Positions 34,846 through 44,018 of a stretch of 64,000 nt of DNA are shown in pieces. The stretch's first letter is position 1. Each line of letters opens with the position of its first letter. The notes under the pieces were generated by a model. That model had not been told where the DNA came from, ran no database searches, and was given only the letters and a program-made list of their open reading frames with translations. Both the position numbers and the translations under genes were made by a program. Source of the stretch: Negativicutes bacterium (GTDB lineage Bacteria; Bacillota_C; Negativicutes; Sporomusales_B; JARLHX01); NCBI GenBank assembly GCA_031292035.1, contig JARLHX010000436.1, positions 1 to 64,000 on the forward strand, read 5' to 3'.

Positions 34846-36090
34846 ATGTTGTCGCGGCGGGAGTTCTTAACTTTATGTATGTCATCGGCGCTGGGCGTCG
34901 GTCTCACCGAACTGCTGGGGCCTGTCATGCGAGAGACTTTCGCCCAGGAAAAATGGAGCCGCCCGCCGGTCATCTGGCTGGAACTGGGCAGCTGCACCGG
35001 CAACACCGTTTCACTGTCCAACGCCGTCAATCCTAGTCTGACGCAGTTTCTTGCTGAAGTCATCGAACTGCGCTACCACTGGACGCTGAACACTGCATCA
35101 GGCGAGGTGGCGGTAAAAGCCATGCTGGATACAGTGCAGCAGGATGCCGACCGCTTTTGGCTGGTTGTCGAAGGGGCGGTGATGACCGCCGACAACGGGC
35201 GCTTTAACCATGTGTTTCTGCGCAACGGCGAGATGGTGACAGGCATGGCGGCTCTGGCGGAATTTGCCCCCAAGGCCAAATATATTATCGCTGTCGGCGA
35301 CTGCGCCGCCTTTGGCGGGCCGTCGGCGGCCCATCCCAACCCCGGCGGCGCCAAGGGGGTATGGGATGTTGTCGCCTCCAAACCGGTGATCAACCTGCCT
35401 GGCTGCCCAGCCCATCCCGACTGGATGACCGGCACTTTCAGCCATCTCTTGCTCTACGGCATGCCGGAACTGGACGCCTATAACCGCCCGAAGATGTTTT
35501 ACGGCCAAACCATCCACGAACTCTGCCAACGGCGTCAGCAGTTTGAAGACGGCATTTTTGCCGCTTTTCCCGGCGAGCCCGGTTGCCTGTACCGGGTGGG
35601 CTGCAAGGGGCCGGTCACCCACGCCGATTGTCCGCTGCGCCAGTGGAACCATTATGTCAATTGGCCGGTAAAGGCCGGCACGCCGTGTATCGGCTGCGCC
35701 AGTCCCCACTTTCCCGACGGCATGATGCCGTTTTATAATCACCTGCCTGACATCCAAACGCCAGCTGTTGGTGTGAATATCAAAAAAATCGGCGCTGCCA
35801 TGGCCACTTTGGCCGTGGCAGCGGTGGGCACCCATCTCGCGGCCGGAGTCTTTGCCCGGCGGATTCACAAACACTATTTGGACGGCACCAAGCCCGGCGA
35901 TCCGGCCCCACCCGAGAATCTCGCGCAGGTCAGACAGGAGCTGGATGATCTCATCCGCCAGCAGAACACCCTGCTCAGCCAAGCCAAGAAGCTGGAAGCT
36001 CCCAGGCCCAAAAGGAAGAGGTCGCTCGTGCGGCGGGTGGCCGGTTTCTGGCGGACTGAGGACAACACGGAAAAGGATCAACCGGAATGA
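34846..36090 (+). CDS. [NiFe] hydrogenase small subunit, Tat-exported
   Basis: A 414-residue Fe-S subunit of a membrane-bound uptake-type [NiFe] hydrogenase. The twin-arginine signal SRREFLTL places it on the outside of the cytoplasmic membrane. Cluster ligands are visible: ELGSCTGN, GDCAAFGG and NLPGCPAHP for the proximal cluster, and a His plus cysteines (TIHELC, PGCLYRVGC, THADC, TPCIGC) for the distal and medial clusters. A hydrophobic C-terminal helix (about 310-330) anchors it, followed by a long charged tail rich in Lys and Arg. It overlaps the large-subunit gene by 4 nt. Confidence 0.95.
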   Translation: MLSRREFLTLCMSSALGVGLTELLGPVMRETFAQEKWSRPPVIWLELGSCTGNTVSLSNAVNPSLTQFLAEVIELRYHWTLNTASGEVAVKAMLDTVQQDADRFWLVVEGAVMTADNGRFNHVFLRNGEMVTGMAALAEFAPKAKYIIAVGDCAAFGGPSAAHPNPGGAKGVWDVVASKPVINLPGCPAHPDWMTGTFSHLLLYGMPELDAYNRPKMFYGQTIHELCQRRQQFEDGIFAAFPGEPGCLYRVGCKGPVTHADCPLRQWNHYVNWPVKAGTPCIGCASPHFPDGMMPFYNHLPDIQTPAVGVNIKKIGAAMATLAVAAVGTHLAAGVFARRIHKHYLDGTKPGDPAPPENLAQVRQELDDLIRQQNTLLSQAKKLEAPRPKRKRSLVRRVAGFWRTEDNTEKDQPE

Positions 36091-37487
36091 CCAGAAAAAC
36101 AATTTTTCCTATGACCCGTATTCACGAACCTCTGCGGGTGGATGTAGAAATCGACGGCGGACAGGTGGTCGACGCCTGGCTTGGCGGAATGCTGTTTCGG
36201 GGGTTTGAGGCCATGCTGATCGGCCGCGATCCCCGTGATGCGGCCCTCTTTACCCAGCGTATCTGCGGTATCTGCACCACCGCCCACGCGGTGGCGGCGA
36301 CGCTGGCTCAGCAGGAGGCCTTCGGTGTTGCACCCACTCCGAACGGTCAGCATCTTACCAACCTCATTTATGCCGCTGACATCATCCATAATCACCTGGT
36401 ACATTTTTATACTCTGGCCCTGTTCGATTATGTGGTAGGGCCGGCAACGCCGCCGTATTTACCCCGGCAAAAGGGGGATTTCCGGTTGCCGCCAAAGGTC
36501 AACAGCGACATCATGACCCACGCTAAAACCGCGTATATGATGGCAAGCCGGGCTCATGAAATGATGGCTATTTTCGGGGGCAAGGCGCCGATGCAGCAAA
36601 CCATAATGCCGACAGGGGTGACCGAGCAGGTCAACGGTGAGAGGGTGGCGGCATACTGGAGTGTTCTTCAGGAGCTCAAGGATTTCGTGGAACAAATCTA
36701 TCTTCCAGATGTCCTGACAATTGCCGATTATTATCTCGACTACTTCAAAATCGGAACCGGCTACGGTCATTTGATGTCTTTCGGGATGTTTCCCGCTCCG
36801 GTGACCGGCAGGCGGGCTTTCGGCGCGGGGGTGATCGTCAATCGCGGCGTGGTGGCGCCTTTTGAAGGCGGCAAGGTTCTCGAAGGAAGCCGCTTCGCCT
36901 GGTACGCGGATGAGCAGGAAAGCCGCCAGCCAAGCGAGGGGAAGACGACTCCTGACAGCCACAAGGCCGAGGCCTACACCTGGATCAAGGCACCGCGTTA
37001 TCAGGGCTTGCCCTTCGAGAGCGGACCCCTGGCCCGGGGCTGGATAAACGGGAATTATCGCCGGGGGGTATCGGTCATGGACCGGCTGGTAGCCAGGGCC
37101 CAGGAAACACAAAAAATATGCCGCCTGGCGGAAGAGTGGCTCTCCCAGCTCGTTCCCGGCGCTCCGACCGTCAGTCCGTATACTCCGCCGCCTCAAGGCG
37201 CCGGCAGCGGGTTAACCGATGCCATGCGCGGCGTACTCGGCCACTGGCTCAGCTATGACCAGCATAAAGTGAGCCACTACCAGATTGTGACCCCCAGCAC
37301 CTGGAACTTTTCTCCCCGGGATGCCGCCGGTCGGCGCGGCCCGGTAGAGGAGGCTCTGGTGGGAACGCCGGTGGCCAGTGCCGACAGCCTGATCGAAGTG
37401 GCCCGGGTCATTCACTCCCTTGATCCATGTCTTACCTGTGCGGTACATGTTTTGGCCATGCCGCAGACCCAGCCGGTTTTTGTCTGA
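36087..37487 (+). CDS. [NiFe] hydrogenase large subunit
   Basis: A 466-residue catalytic subunit. Both Ni-Fe binding motifs are intact: RICGIC (about residues 58-63) and DPCLTCAVH near the C-terminus. Twelve residues follow the last His (VLAMPQTQPVFV), the peptide normally removed by a maturation protease after metal insertion. The protein is shorter than typical group 1 large subunits (550-600 residues). It pairs with the small subunit and likely oxidises H2 at the membrane. Maturation genes (hyp, protease) are not in this window. Confidence 0.95.
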   Translation: MTRKTIFPMTRIHEPLRVDVEIDGGQVVDAWLGGMLFRGFEAMLIGRDPRDAALFTQRICGICTTAHAVAATLAQQEAFGVAPTPNGQHLTNLIYAADIIHNHLVHFYTLALFDYVVGPATPPYLPRQKGDFRLPPKVNSDIMTHAKTAYMMASRAHEMMAIFGGKAPMQQTIMPTGVTEQVNGERVAAYWSVLQELKDFVEQIYLPDVLTIADYYLDYFKIGTGYGHLMSFGMFPAPVTGRRAFGAGVIVNRGVVAPFEGGKVLEGSRFAWYADEQESRQPSEGKTTPDSHKAEAYTWIKAPRYQGLPFESGPLARGWINGNYRRGVSVMDRLVARAQETQKICRLAEEWLSQLVPGAPTVSPYTPPPQGAGSGLTDAMRGVLGHWLSYDQHKVSHYQIVTPSTWNFSPRDAAGRRGPVEEALVGTPVASADSLIEVARVIHSLDPCLTCAVHVLAMPQTQPVFV

Positions 37488-37491
37488 CGCA

Positions 37492-37524
37492 AGCGCCGCT
37501 GCAGGAGGTAGCGGCGCTCCTTTT
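37492..37524 (+). terminator. terminator of the hydrogenase operon
   Basis: A 9-bp stem (AGCGCCGCT / AGCGGCGCT, 9-nt loop) followed by CCTTTTG. Confidence 0.75.
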
Positions 37525-37529
37525 GCCGA

Positions 37530-37559
37530 TTGAATTATGGCCGCCGGGCGTGCTACAAT
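37530..37559 (+). promoter_or_regulatory. sigma-A promoter of the phosphohexomutase gene
   Basis: TTGAAT (37530-37535), 18-nt spacer, TACAAT (37554-37559); the start would be about 30 nt before the ATG. Confidence 0.6.
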
Positions 37560-37596
37560 AGCGGTGAAACCGCCTTAGGGGCGAAAGGAGACCAGA

Positions 37597-38940
37597 ATGA
37601 CTATTTTTCATGCTTGTGATATTCGGGGAATAGCCGGAAAAGATCTCTCTGATGTGATGGCCCGTAAAATCGGTTTGGCTGTCGGCGTGAAACTGGCCGG
37701 CCAGTCAGTAGTGGTGGGCGGGGATGTCCGCCTTTCTACCCCGGCGCTGCAACGGCTTATCCTGGATGCCTTGGCCGAGTCGGGCTGCAGGGTCTTCGAT
37801 ATCGGCACAGTGGCGACGCCGCTGTTTTACTTTGCGCTAAAAACCTTTGACGCCGCAGGGGGAGTGATGGTCACCGCATCCCACAACCCGGGGCGCTACA
37901 ACGGATTCAAGCTAGTCCTCGGACCGCAGCCGGTCAGTGAGGCCGACGTGCTGGAAATACAGGAGCTTGTGGAACGCGATGCCCGGGTGGATGGCGACGG
38001 GAGGATCGAGACGAGACCGGTGGTCGAAGAATATTTGGCGTATACTGCCTCACGGGCCAAACCGGGCCAATTGAAAGTAGTGGTCGACGCCGGCAGTGGC
38101 GCTACCGCCAGGATTGCGCCCCGGCTCTTTCGCGCCTTGGGTTATGATGTGGTGGAACTTTTCTGCGAGCCTGATGGGGACTTTCCCCACCGCCCGCCCA
38201 ACCCGGCGATGGCCGAAAATCTGACCGCCCTCGGTGAAATGGTGCGAACCAGTAAGGCGGCCATCGGGGTGGCCTTTGACGGCGACGGGGACCGGGCGGC
38301 TTTTGTTGATGAAAATGGCCGTCCGGTGGACAATGACGACATTATTGTATTGCTGGCCCGCTATTATCTGGCCGGACAGCCGGGGACGATCATCTATGAC
38401 GCCAAATGTTCGATGGTGGTGCCGGAGGAAATTGCGGCCGCCGGTGGCCGCCCTGTCATGGCCCGCGCAGGGCACACTTTTAGCAAGGCGGCCTTTTTAG
38501 AGGAAGAGGCCCTATTTGCCGGCGAGATCAGCGGCCATTTTTTCTTTCGCGAACTGGGCTATGACGACGGGATGTTTGCCGCCCTGAAAATCTGCGAACT
38601 TGTCACCAGCCGCGGACCACTGGGCAGGATGGTGGACGCCATCCCCAACTATTTGCTCACTCCTGATATCCGTATTCCTTACCTTCACCCCGATCGCGAA
38701 GCCATCCTGGCGGCTGCGGCGGAAAAACTCGCGCCCTACAATCCCAACCGCATCGATGGCGTGCGTATCGAATTTGCCGACGGCTGGGGAATGATCCGGT
38801 CATCTGTAACCGAACCGCTCTTTACCTTGCGGTTTGAAGCCAAATCGCCCAGGCGATTGCAAGAAATCAGCGGGATTTTGCTGGCGGCGCTGCCAGAAGA
38901 TATCCGCAGCGCCGTTTCGGCCCAATTACCCCCTGTGTAG
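37597..38940 (+). CDS. phosphomannomutase/phosphoglucomutase
   Basis: A 447-residue alpha-D-phosphohexomutase of the AlgC/ManB type. The phosphoserine loop is TASHNP (Ser at about residue 95), the Mg2+ loop is DGDGDR (about 228-233), the sugar-binding loop is GEISGHFF and the C-terminal phosphate loop is RSSVTEP. It interconverts mannose-1/6-phosphate and glucose-1/6-phosphate for LPS or exopolysaccharide precursors. The ATG follows AAAGGAG. Confidence 0.92.
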   Translation: MTIFHACDIRGIAGKDLSDVMARKIGLAVGVKLAGQSVVVGGDVRLSTPALQRLILDALAESGCRVFDIGTVATPLFYFALKTFDAAGGVMVTASHNPGRYNGFKLVLGPQPVSEADVLEIQELVERDARVDGDGRIETRPVVEEYLAYTASRAKPGQLKVVVDAGSGATARIAPRLFRALGYDVVELFCEPDGDFPHRPPNPAMAENLTALGEMVRTSKAAIGVAFDGDGDRAAFVDENGRPVDNDDIIVLLARYYLAGQPGTIIYDAKCSMVVPEEIAAAGGRPVMARAGHTFSKAAFLEEEALFAGEISGHFFFRELGYDDGMFAALKICELVTSRGPLGRMVDAIPNYLLTPDIRIPYLHPDREAILAAAAEKLAPYNPNRIDGVRIEFADGWGMIRSSVTEPLFTLRFEAKSPRRLQEISGILLAALPEDIRSAVSAQLPPV

Positions 38941-39029
38941 CCAGGAGACCCTTTGCAAACAAAGAGGATTTTGGGGTTTTTGCCGCGAATATCACAAAAT
39001 ACCCCAATATCTTGTAGAGGAGCCCTGCT

Positions 39030-39842
39030 ATGCAGATTCATGTGTTGGCCAGCGGCAGTACCGGCAACGCAACATTCATAAAAATGGGAGGCGCCAACAT
39101 CCTGGTCGACGCCGGGATCAGCGCCAGACGGATCAAGCAGTCACTGGCCGCCATCGGAACGGCGGTCGAGGATTTGGACGGAGTGCTGATCACCCATGAG
39201 CACCGCGACCATGTATGCGGCCTGAAAACCCTTAGCCGCCGGTACCACCTGCCGATATATACCCGCCCAGCCACCTGGAATGCCATGGACAGTTGCGAGG
39301 TGCCGCCTGAATGCCAGCTGGAATTGGGAGAAAGTCTTGATCTCGGCGAGGTTAAAATCGAGCCTTTCAGCATTTCCCACGACGCCGCCGACCCGGTAGG
39401 CTTCCGCTTTTACCAGGGACGGTCTAAATGCGCTCTGGCCACCGACCTCGGCTTTGTTACCGACAGCGTCAAAAAGGCCTTGGCTTTATCTGATGCCTTG
39501 GTTCTGGAAGCCAATCATGATGTCGATATGGTAAAACAGGGTTCTTATCCCTGGTTTTTAAAACAGCGTATTCTCAGTAACCGGGGCCATCTGGCCAACA
39601 CCGACACCGGCTGGACGCTGGCCCGACTGGCCCGCAAAAGCCATTGTCATGTCTTTTTAGCCCACTTGAGCCAGGAAAACAACCACCCCGATCTCGCCGA
39701 GAATACGGTAGCCTCTATTCTGACCGAGCAGGGCTGCCGGCTCGGGACCGATCTGACTTTACATATTACCCACCCCGACCGAGCGGCCGGGATGGAAGAT
39801 AATCAGGAGGGATACAGGGATGAACCGGCTTCTTCGTTATAA
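39030..39842 (+). CDS. MBL-fold metallohydrolase (WalJ/YycJ type)
   Basis: A 270-residue metallo-beta-lactamase-fold protein. The ligand motif HEHRDH (about 56-61) and downstream SHDAADPVGF and HLANTDTG match the WalJ/YycJ exonuclease-like group. It stands in the conserved walJ-htrA-rlmH order of Firmicutes, here without the walRK genes. It overlaps the htrA start by 23 nt. Likely a cytoplasmic nuclease linked to DNA replication or repair. Confidence 0.9.
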   Translation: MQIHVLASGSTGNATFIKMGGANILVDAGISARRIKQSLAAIGTAVEDLDGVLITHEHRDHVCGLKTLSRRYHLPIYTRPATWNAMDSCEVPPECQLELGESLDLGEVKIEPFSISHDAADPVGFRFYQGRSKCALATDLGFVTDSVKKALALSDALVLEANHDVDMVKQGSYPWFLKQRILSNRGHLANTDTGWTLARLARKSHCHVFLAHLSQENNHPDLAENTVASILTEQGCRLGTDLTLHITHPDRAAGMEDNQEGYRDEPASSL

Positions 39843-40938
39843 GCAGTTGGCCCCGTATTTTATTGTTGCTGTGGTGGGTGCCCTGATTGGCGGCAGCCTT
39901 GTCGTTGGCTACGGCGGGCAAATGCTTGCCAAACCCACGCCGCAAAACGCCAGTATTGCGCAGGCTTTGGCGGCCTCCACCGCCTACGCCCAAATCTCCG
40001 ACGCTCGCAACACTCCGGTGGTTCGCGCCGCCCAGGCGGTCGGTCCGGCGGTAGTCGGCATAACCAATAAAGCCGTTGCCCGCGATCCTTTCAACCGGCC
40101 CGTGATGGTCGAAGGCTCGGGCTCGGGAGTGATCCTATCAACCGATGGCTATATTGTCACCAACTTTCATGTTGTCGAAAATACCCAGCAGCTGACCGTC
40201 CTTCTCGCCGACGGGCGCACCCTCACCGGCAAAGTCGTCGGTGTCGACCAGCCCACCGACTTGGCGGTCGTCAAGGTGGAGGCCACCGGTCTGCCGGCAG
40301 CCGTCCTCGGCGACTCGGATTCGCTGATGGTCGGGGAACCGGCCATCGCCATCGGCAACCCGCTGGGCATGGAATTTAGAGGCAGCGTCACCGTGGGGGT
40401 CATCAGCGCCCTCAACCGGCCGATCGAAATCGGCGAACGCCGCTTTAAGCTCATCCAGACCGACGCCGCCATCAACCCTGGCAATTCCGGCGGGGCTCTG
40501 GTCAATGCCGACGGACTGATCATCGGCATCAACAGCGCCAAGATTTCCGTTCAGGGGGTCGAGGGCATCGGTTTCGCCATCCCGATTAACAGTGCTCGGC
40601 CGATCATCCAGGCCATCATAGAAAAGGGCAAGGTGGCCAGATCCTACCTCGGAGTCAGTCTGATCGACAAAGCCCTTGCCGCCAGGATGGGCACCGAACT
40701 GAATATTGACAAGGGGGTCTATGTCTACCGGACCACTCCGAACGGACCTGCGGCCAAGGCCGACATTCGCGAAGGCGACATCATCCTCAAAGTGGCAGGC
40801 ACAGAAACCAACAGCGTCGCTGACCTGCGGGCCATTGTCGAGAACCAGCCGGTGGGCAGTCGGGTGGAGGTCATCTTTATTCGCGGCGGCCAGACCCGGA
40901 CGGTGACCGTCATCCTCGAAGAAATGCCAGGCCGCTAA
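39820..40938 (+). CDS. HtrA/DegP-family serine protease
   Basis: A 372-residue S1C protease with an N-terminal signal anchor (about residues 13-32), a trypsin-like domain with catalytic triad His117 (TNFHVVEN), Asp147 (PTDLAVVK) and Ser223 (NPGNSGGAL), and one C-terminal PDZ domain (about 270-365). It acts in envelope protein quality control. The ATG follows CAGGAGGG inside the walJ gene, and rlmH begins 1 bp after its stop codon. Confidence 0.95.
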   Translation: MNRLLRYKQLAPYFIVAVVGALIGGSLVVGYGGQMLAKPTPQNASIAQALAASTAYAQISDARNTPVVRAAQAVGPAVVGITNKAVARDPFNRPVMVEGSGSGVILSTDGYIVTNFHVVENTQQLTVLLADGRTLTGKVVGVDQPTDLAVVKVEATGLPAAVLGDSDSLMVGEPAIAIGNPLGMEFRGSVTVGVISALNRPIEIGERRFKLIQTDAAINPGNSGGALVNADGLIIGINSAKISVQGVEGIGFAIPINSARPIIQAIIEKGKVARSYLGVSLIDKALAARMGTELNIDKGVYVYRTTPNGPAAKADIREGDIILKVAGTETNSVADLRAIVENQPVGSRVEVIFIRGGQTRTVTVILEEMPGR

Positions 40939-40939
40939 G

Positions 40940-41419
40940 ATGCGGATTTCGATTGTGACTGTAGGAAAAATCAAAGAAAGATACCTGACAGAGGGCATCG
41001 CCGAATTTACAAAACGGCTGACGCCCTTTTGCCGTCTTGATATTGTCGAGATCAGCGAAGAAAAAATGCCGGACAACCCATCTGCTGCTGAAAAGGCAAA
41101 AGTGCTGGCCCGCGAAGGAGAGCGTCTGCTGAAACAGATCCGGCCAGGCAGCTATGCCGTCATTCTCGATGTGGCCGGCCAGCCGCTCTCCTCTGAAGCC
41201 TTGGCCGGGAAATTCGACGCCTGGGCCCTTTCCGGCAACAGCGACATCACCTTTGTCATCGGCGGCGCCTTTGGCCTGGCCCCGACAGTGCTGGCCGCCG
41301 CCCAAGAACGCCTGTCATTTTCTAAAATGACCTTCACCCACCAGATGATCCGCCTTCTCCTCGTGGAACAAATCTACCGGGCGTTCAAGATCAGCCGCGG
41401 TGAACCGTACCACTGGTAA
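40940..41419 (+). CDS. rlmH: 23S rRNA (pseudouridine1915-N3)-methyltransferase
   Basis: A 159-residue SPOUT methyltransferase. FVIGGAFGL (SAM-binding knot) and the C-terminal YRAFKISRGEPYHW are diagnostic. It methylates pseudouridine 1915 in helix 69 of the 23S rRNA. It follows htrA without a gap in the standard cluster and is followed by a terminator. Confidence 0.97.
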   Translation: MRISIVTVGKIKERYLTEGIAEFTKRLTPFCRLDIVEISEEKMPDNPSAAEKAKVLAREGERLLKQIRPGSYAVILDVAGQPLSSEALAGKFDAWALSGNSDITFVIGGAFGLAPTVLAAAQERLSFSKMTFTHQMIRLLLVEQIYRAFKISRGEPYHW

Positions 41420-41427
41420 CAGCGAAA

Positions 41428-41470
41428 AATGGCCTTAATCCTTGAAAGAATGAGGATTGAGGCCATTATT
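41428..41470 (+). terminator. terminator after rlmH
   Basis: A 15-bp stem (AATGGCCTTAATCCT / AGGATTGAGGCCATT, one G-T pair) followed by an AT-rich tail. Confidence 0.8.
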
Positions 41471-41770
41471 TATTCCCCTATTTTCCTAAACAGCTGGAGT
41501 CTTGCCGGTATGCCCGTACTTTTTTTCACCGCGTTCGTTTTCCAAATACTGAGTTGTTTTACTGAACAAAAAGTAGACGTAGACGTGTCATCTGCTGCTC
41601 GGTGTTAGAGGAATATGCCGGATCGCGGAGAAAGATGTAGGTAGAAAATGCCAATATCGGGCAATATCTGATTAACCCTAGCAGCTACTGAATTGAAGAT
41701 TTATATCCAAATCAATGAATATCGACACTCTAAATTTCTATATAAGCACTGTTGAAAGGAATACGTTACT
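41471..41770. other. intergenic region upstream of the two-partner secretion pair
   Basis: About 300 bp. On the minus strand, 41492-41590 contains a 33-codon open frame ending in YGHTGKTPAV and stop, which reads like the tail of a degraded gene but has no credible start. AAAGGAA lies before the ATG at 41771. No riboswitch or clear promoter is recognised. Confidence 0.4.
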
Positions 41771-44002
41771 ATGAGGCATTTTTCTACAATTAGGTTGCTC
41801 GGACTTGTGATTATTTTGTCATTGACCGCACTGTCGGGAACGGGTTTCGCTGAAGACAGGTGTATTTTGACTGATAATGGGATTAGGGTGTGGGTTGCCG
41901 ATATCGGACCAGGTGACTTTGTCACATGGTCCGGTATTACCGACGACGACGGCTATGCCGATAAAAAGGGTGTTTTGCAATGGTTTATTAACGGCAAGGC
42001 TGAAACCCGTTATGAAGGAATAATGAAACATGGCAAACTAGACGGCCAGGGGCGGTATCTTTATTCTAACGGCGATTGCTACGAAGGCGCCTTCGCGGAC
42101 AATAAATGGTCAGGCAAGGGGATTTTTACCTGGGCGAACGGCGACCGCTACGACGGAGACTTTGCTGACGATAAATTGACCGGCAAGGGAGTTTTCATCT
42201 GGGCGAACGGTGACCGTTACGAGGGCGACTGGGTCGATGGTAAGCAGACTGGCAAAGGGATTTTTTCCTGGGTAAACGGCGACCGCTATGAAGGCGACTT
42301 TGTTGGTGACAAGCTGACCGGCAAGGGGATCTTTATCTCGCCAAACGGAAAACGCTACCAGGGCGACTTCGTTGAAGGCAAATTGAGCGGCAGGGGAGTT
42401 TTTGTCTGGCCGAACGGCGCCCGCTATGAAGGCGACTTTGTCGGTAATAAGCGAGCCGGAAAAGGAATTTTTACCTGGCCGAACGGCGCCCGCTATGAAG
42501 GCGACTTTGACGATGACAAAAGGACCGGAAAGGGTATCTTCACCTGGGCGAGCGGCGACCGCTACGAGGGAGACTTCGTCAATGACAAGTTCGAGGGATA
42601 TGGCACCTTCTATCACCACAACGGCAAGATAAAGAAAGGACGCTGGTCTAACGACAAGTATCTGGGCGAAGCCTCGCCCACGGACGCGTCAAACCAACCT
42701 AAACAAACTTCGAAAGAGTCAACGGCACGACAGAACATTGAAAACAAGGTCGTCAACCAAATACACATCCAGGGTAATACAATTTCCGCCGCAAAGGATA
42801 TTTTAGCAGCTTTACCGTCGTTGCGAGAGGGGGGGGCTGTCGATACGCAGACATTGTCCGGCGAAATCCTGCTGGCTAATGAAAACAGCTTCCGGAATAT
42901 CGCAGTCGACCTCCGGCCAACCGGGGACAAAATCGACGCCTATATAAACATCGCGGAAGTCGCCGCCGACAGGGCCATCGTTTCGGTTGACAACACCGGC
43001 GATAAATACACCGGCCAGATGCGGACCCGCTTCACCTATCTGAATGGCAATGTCGGCGGCACAGGGCAAACCGCTGTACTCAGCTATACGACCTCACCCG
43101 ACCAAATGGCAGCGGTGAAGCAATTCGGCTTGCTCTACAACGTCCCCTTGCCGAAGGCCAAAGACAATGTTTATCTGACTGCCAGTTATTCCGACACCAA
43201 CTCCGGGCGGATCATCAGCCAGGACTTATATTCCATTGACGCCACCGGCACCGGCAGCAGCGCCGGCTTGCACTATGTTCACAATTTCGCCCGCACGCCA
43301 CAGGAAAAGGAAGGCATCGACTTTGGCATCGACGCCCGTCAATACAAGAACGGCACAATTCTAACTGTGGCTGGCACTCCGGTTAATATCGGCGTCGATA
43401 TTGACAGTTTGCCGCTGAGCATCAGCTATCAGGGAAACAAAAAACAAGGGACAGACACCATGAACTACTCCCTCGGTTATGTGCGCAACATACCCGGCGG
43501 CGGGAAAAACAGTACCGCCCAATATCAGCAGTACCGCCAAGGAACGTCGGCGAGCTACCAGTTATGGCGCGGCAGCTTAAGTTATCAGCACTTTTATCCG
43601 AGCGGCTGGTCAACCAATATTGCCCTCTCCGGGCAGTATTCGGCCGAGAGGTTGATCTACCCCGAGCAGTTTGGCCTGGGGGGAAGCTCATCCCTGCGGG
43701 GAATGAATGAACGGGATGTATCCGGGGACCGCGGGGCCCTGGGCCGCTTTGAAATATACACGCCCGAATTTGCCAAGAAACAGCGGGTGTTGCTGTTTAT
43801 CGATGCCGGTTATTTCGACAACATCCTGCCGGTCACGGGAGATCTCACCCGGGATTCGGCGGTCAGCTGTGGTCTCGGCTGGCGGTACACAGGTGCCAGC
43901 GGCGTATCTGTTTCGGCTGACTACGGCTATATGCTCAACGGGACGGTCAACACGCCCACCCACAGCTCTAAATTCCATTTTTCAATAGCAAAAGTATTTT
44001 AA
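41771..44002 (+). CDS. TpsB/FhaC-type outer-membrane transporter with N-terminal MORN repeats
   Basis: A 743-residue secreted protein. Signal peptide (about residues 1-28, cleavage after GFA), a short unique segment (29-80), nine tandem 23-residue MORN repeats (81-287; consensus YEGDFVxDKxTGKGIFxWxNGDR), a linker, one POTRA-like domain (about 326-397, VNQIHIQGNTISAAKDI) and a 16-strand-type beta-barrel (about 400-743) with the conserved SSSLRGMNERDVSGDRGALGRFEIY motif and a C-terminal Phe. The barrel should export the TpsA protein encoded 16 bp downstream across the outer membrane. MORN repeats in place of the usual plug helix and first POTRA are unusual. Classical TpsB proteins have two POTRA domains; only one is evident here. 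Confidence 0.85.
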   Translation: MRHFSTIRLLGLVIILSLTALSGTGFAEDRCILTDNGIRVWVADIGPGDFVTWSGITDDDGYADKKGVLQWFINGKAETRYEGIMKHGKLDGQGRYLYSNGDCYEGAFADNKWSGKGIFTWANGDRYDGDFADDKLTGKGVFIWANGDRYEGDWVDGKQTGKGIFSWVNGDRYEGDFVGDKLTGKGIFISPNGKRYQGDFVEGKLSGRGVFVWPNGARYEGDFVGNKRAGKGIFTWPNGARYEGDFDDDKRTGKGIFTWASGDRYEGDFVNDKFEGYGTFYHHNGKIKKGRWSNDKYLGEASPTDASNQPKQTSKESTARQNIENKVVNQIHIQGNTISAAKDILAALPSLREGGAVDTQTLSGEILLANENSFRNIAVDLRPTGDKIDAYINIAEVAADRAIVSVDNTGDKYTGQMRTRFTYLNGNVGGTGQTAVLSYTTSPDQMAAVKQFGLLYNVPLPKAKDNVYLTASYSDTNSGRIISQDLYSIDATGTGSSAGLHYVHNFARTPQEKEGIDFGIDARQYKNGTILTVAGTPVNIGVDIDSLPLSISYQGNKKQGTDTMNYSLGYVRNIPGGGKNSTAQYQQYRQGTSASYQLWRGSLSYQHFYPSGWSTNIALSGQYSAERLIYPEQFGLGGSSSLRGMNERDVSGDRGALGRFEIYTPEFAKKQRVLLFIDAGYFDNILPVTGDLTRDSAVSCGLGWRYTGASGVSVSADYGYMLNGTVNTPTHSSKFHFSIAKVF
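42011..42631 (+). repeat. nine tandem 69-bp MORN-repeat units
   Basis: Nine in-frame 69-bp units encode 23-residue MORN repeats; neighbouring units share long identical stretches such as GAAGGCGACTTTG, showing recent internal duplication. Copy number could vary between strains by slippage or recombination without breaking the frame. Confidence 0.9.
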
Positions 44003-44018
44003 GGCGAGGTGAAGTATC

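Noticed and set aside
42110..42619. Repetitive open frame antisense to the MORN repeats
   Set aside because: The repeats are a consequence of the 69-bp units; the MORN pattern and signal peptide are on the plus strand.
42011..42631. Regular 69-bp repeats as a CRISPR-like array
   Set aside because: Repeats are contiguous and coding, with no spacers; they are MORN units.
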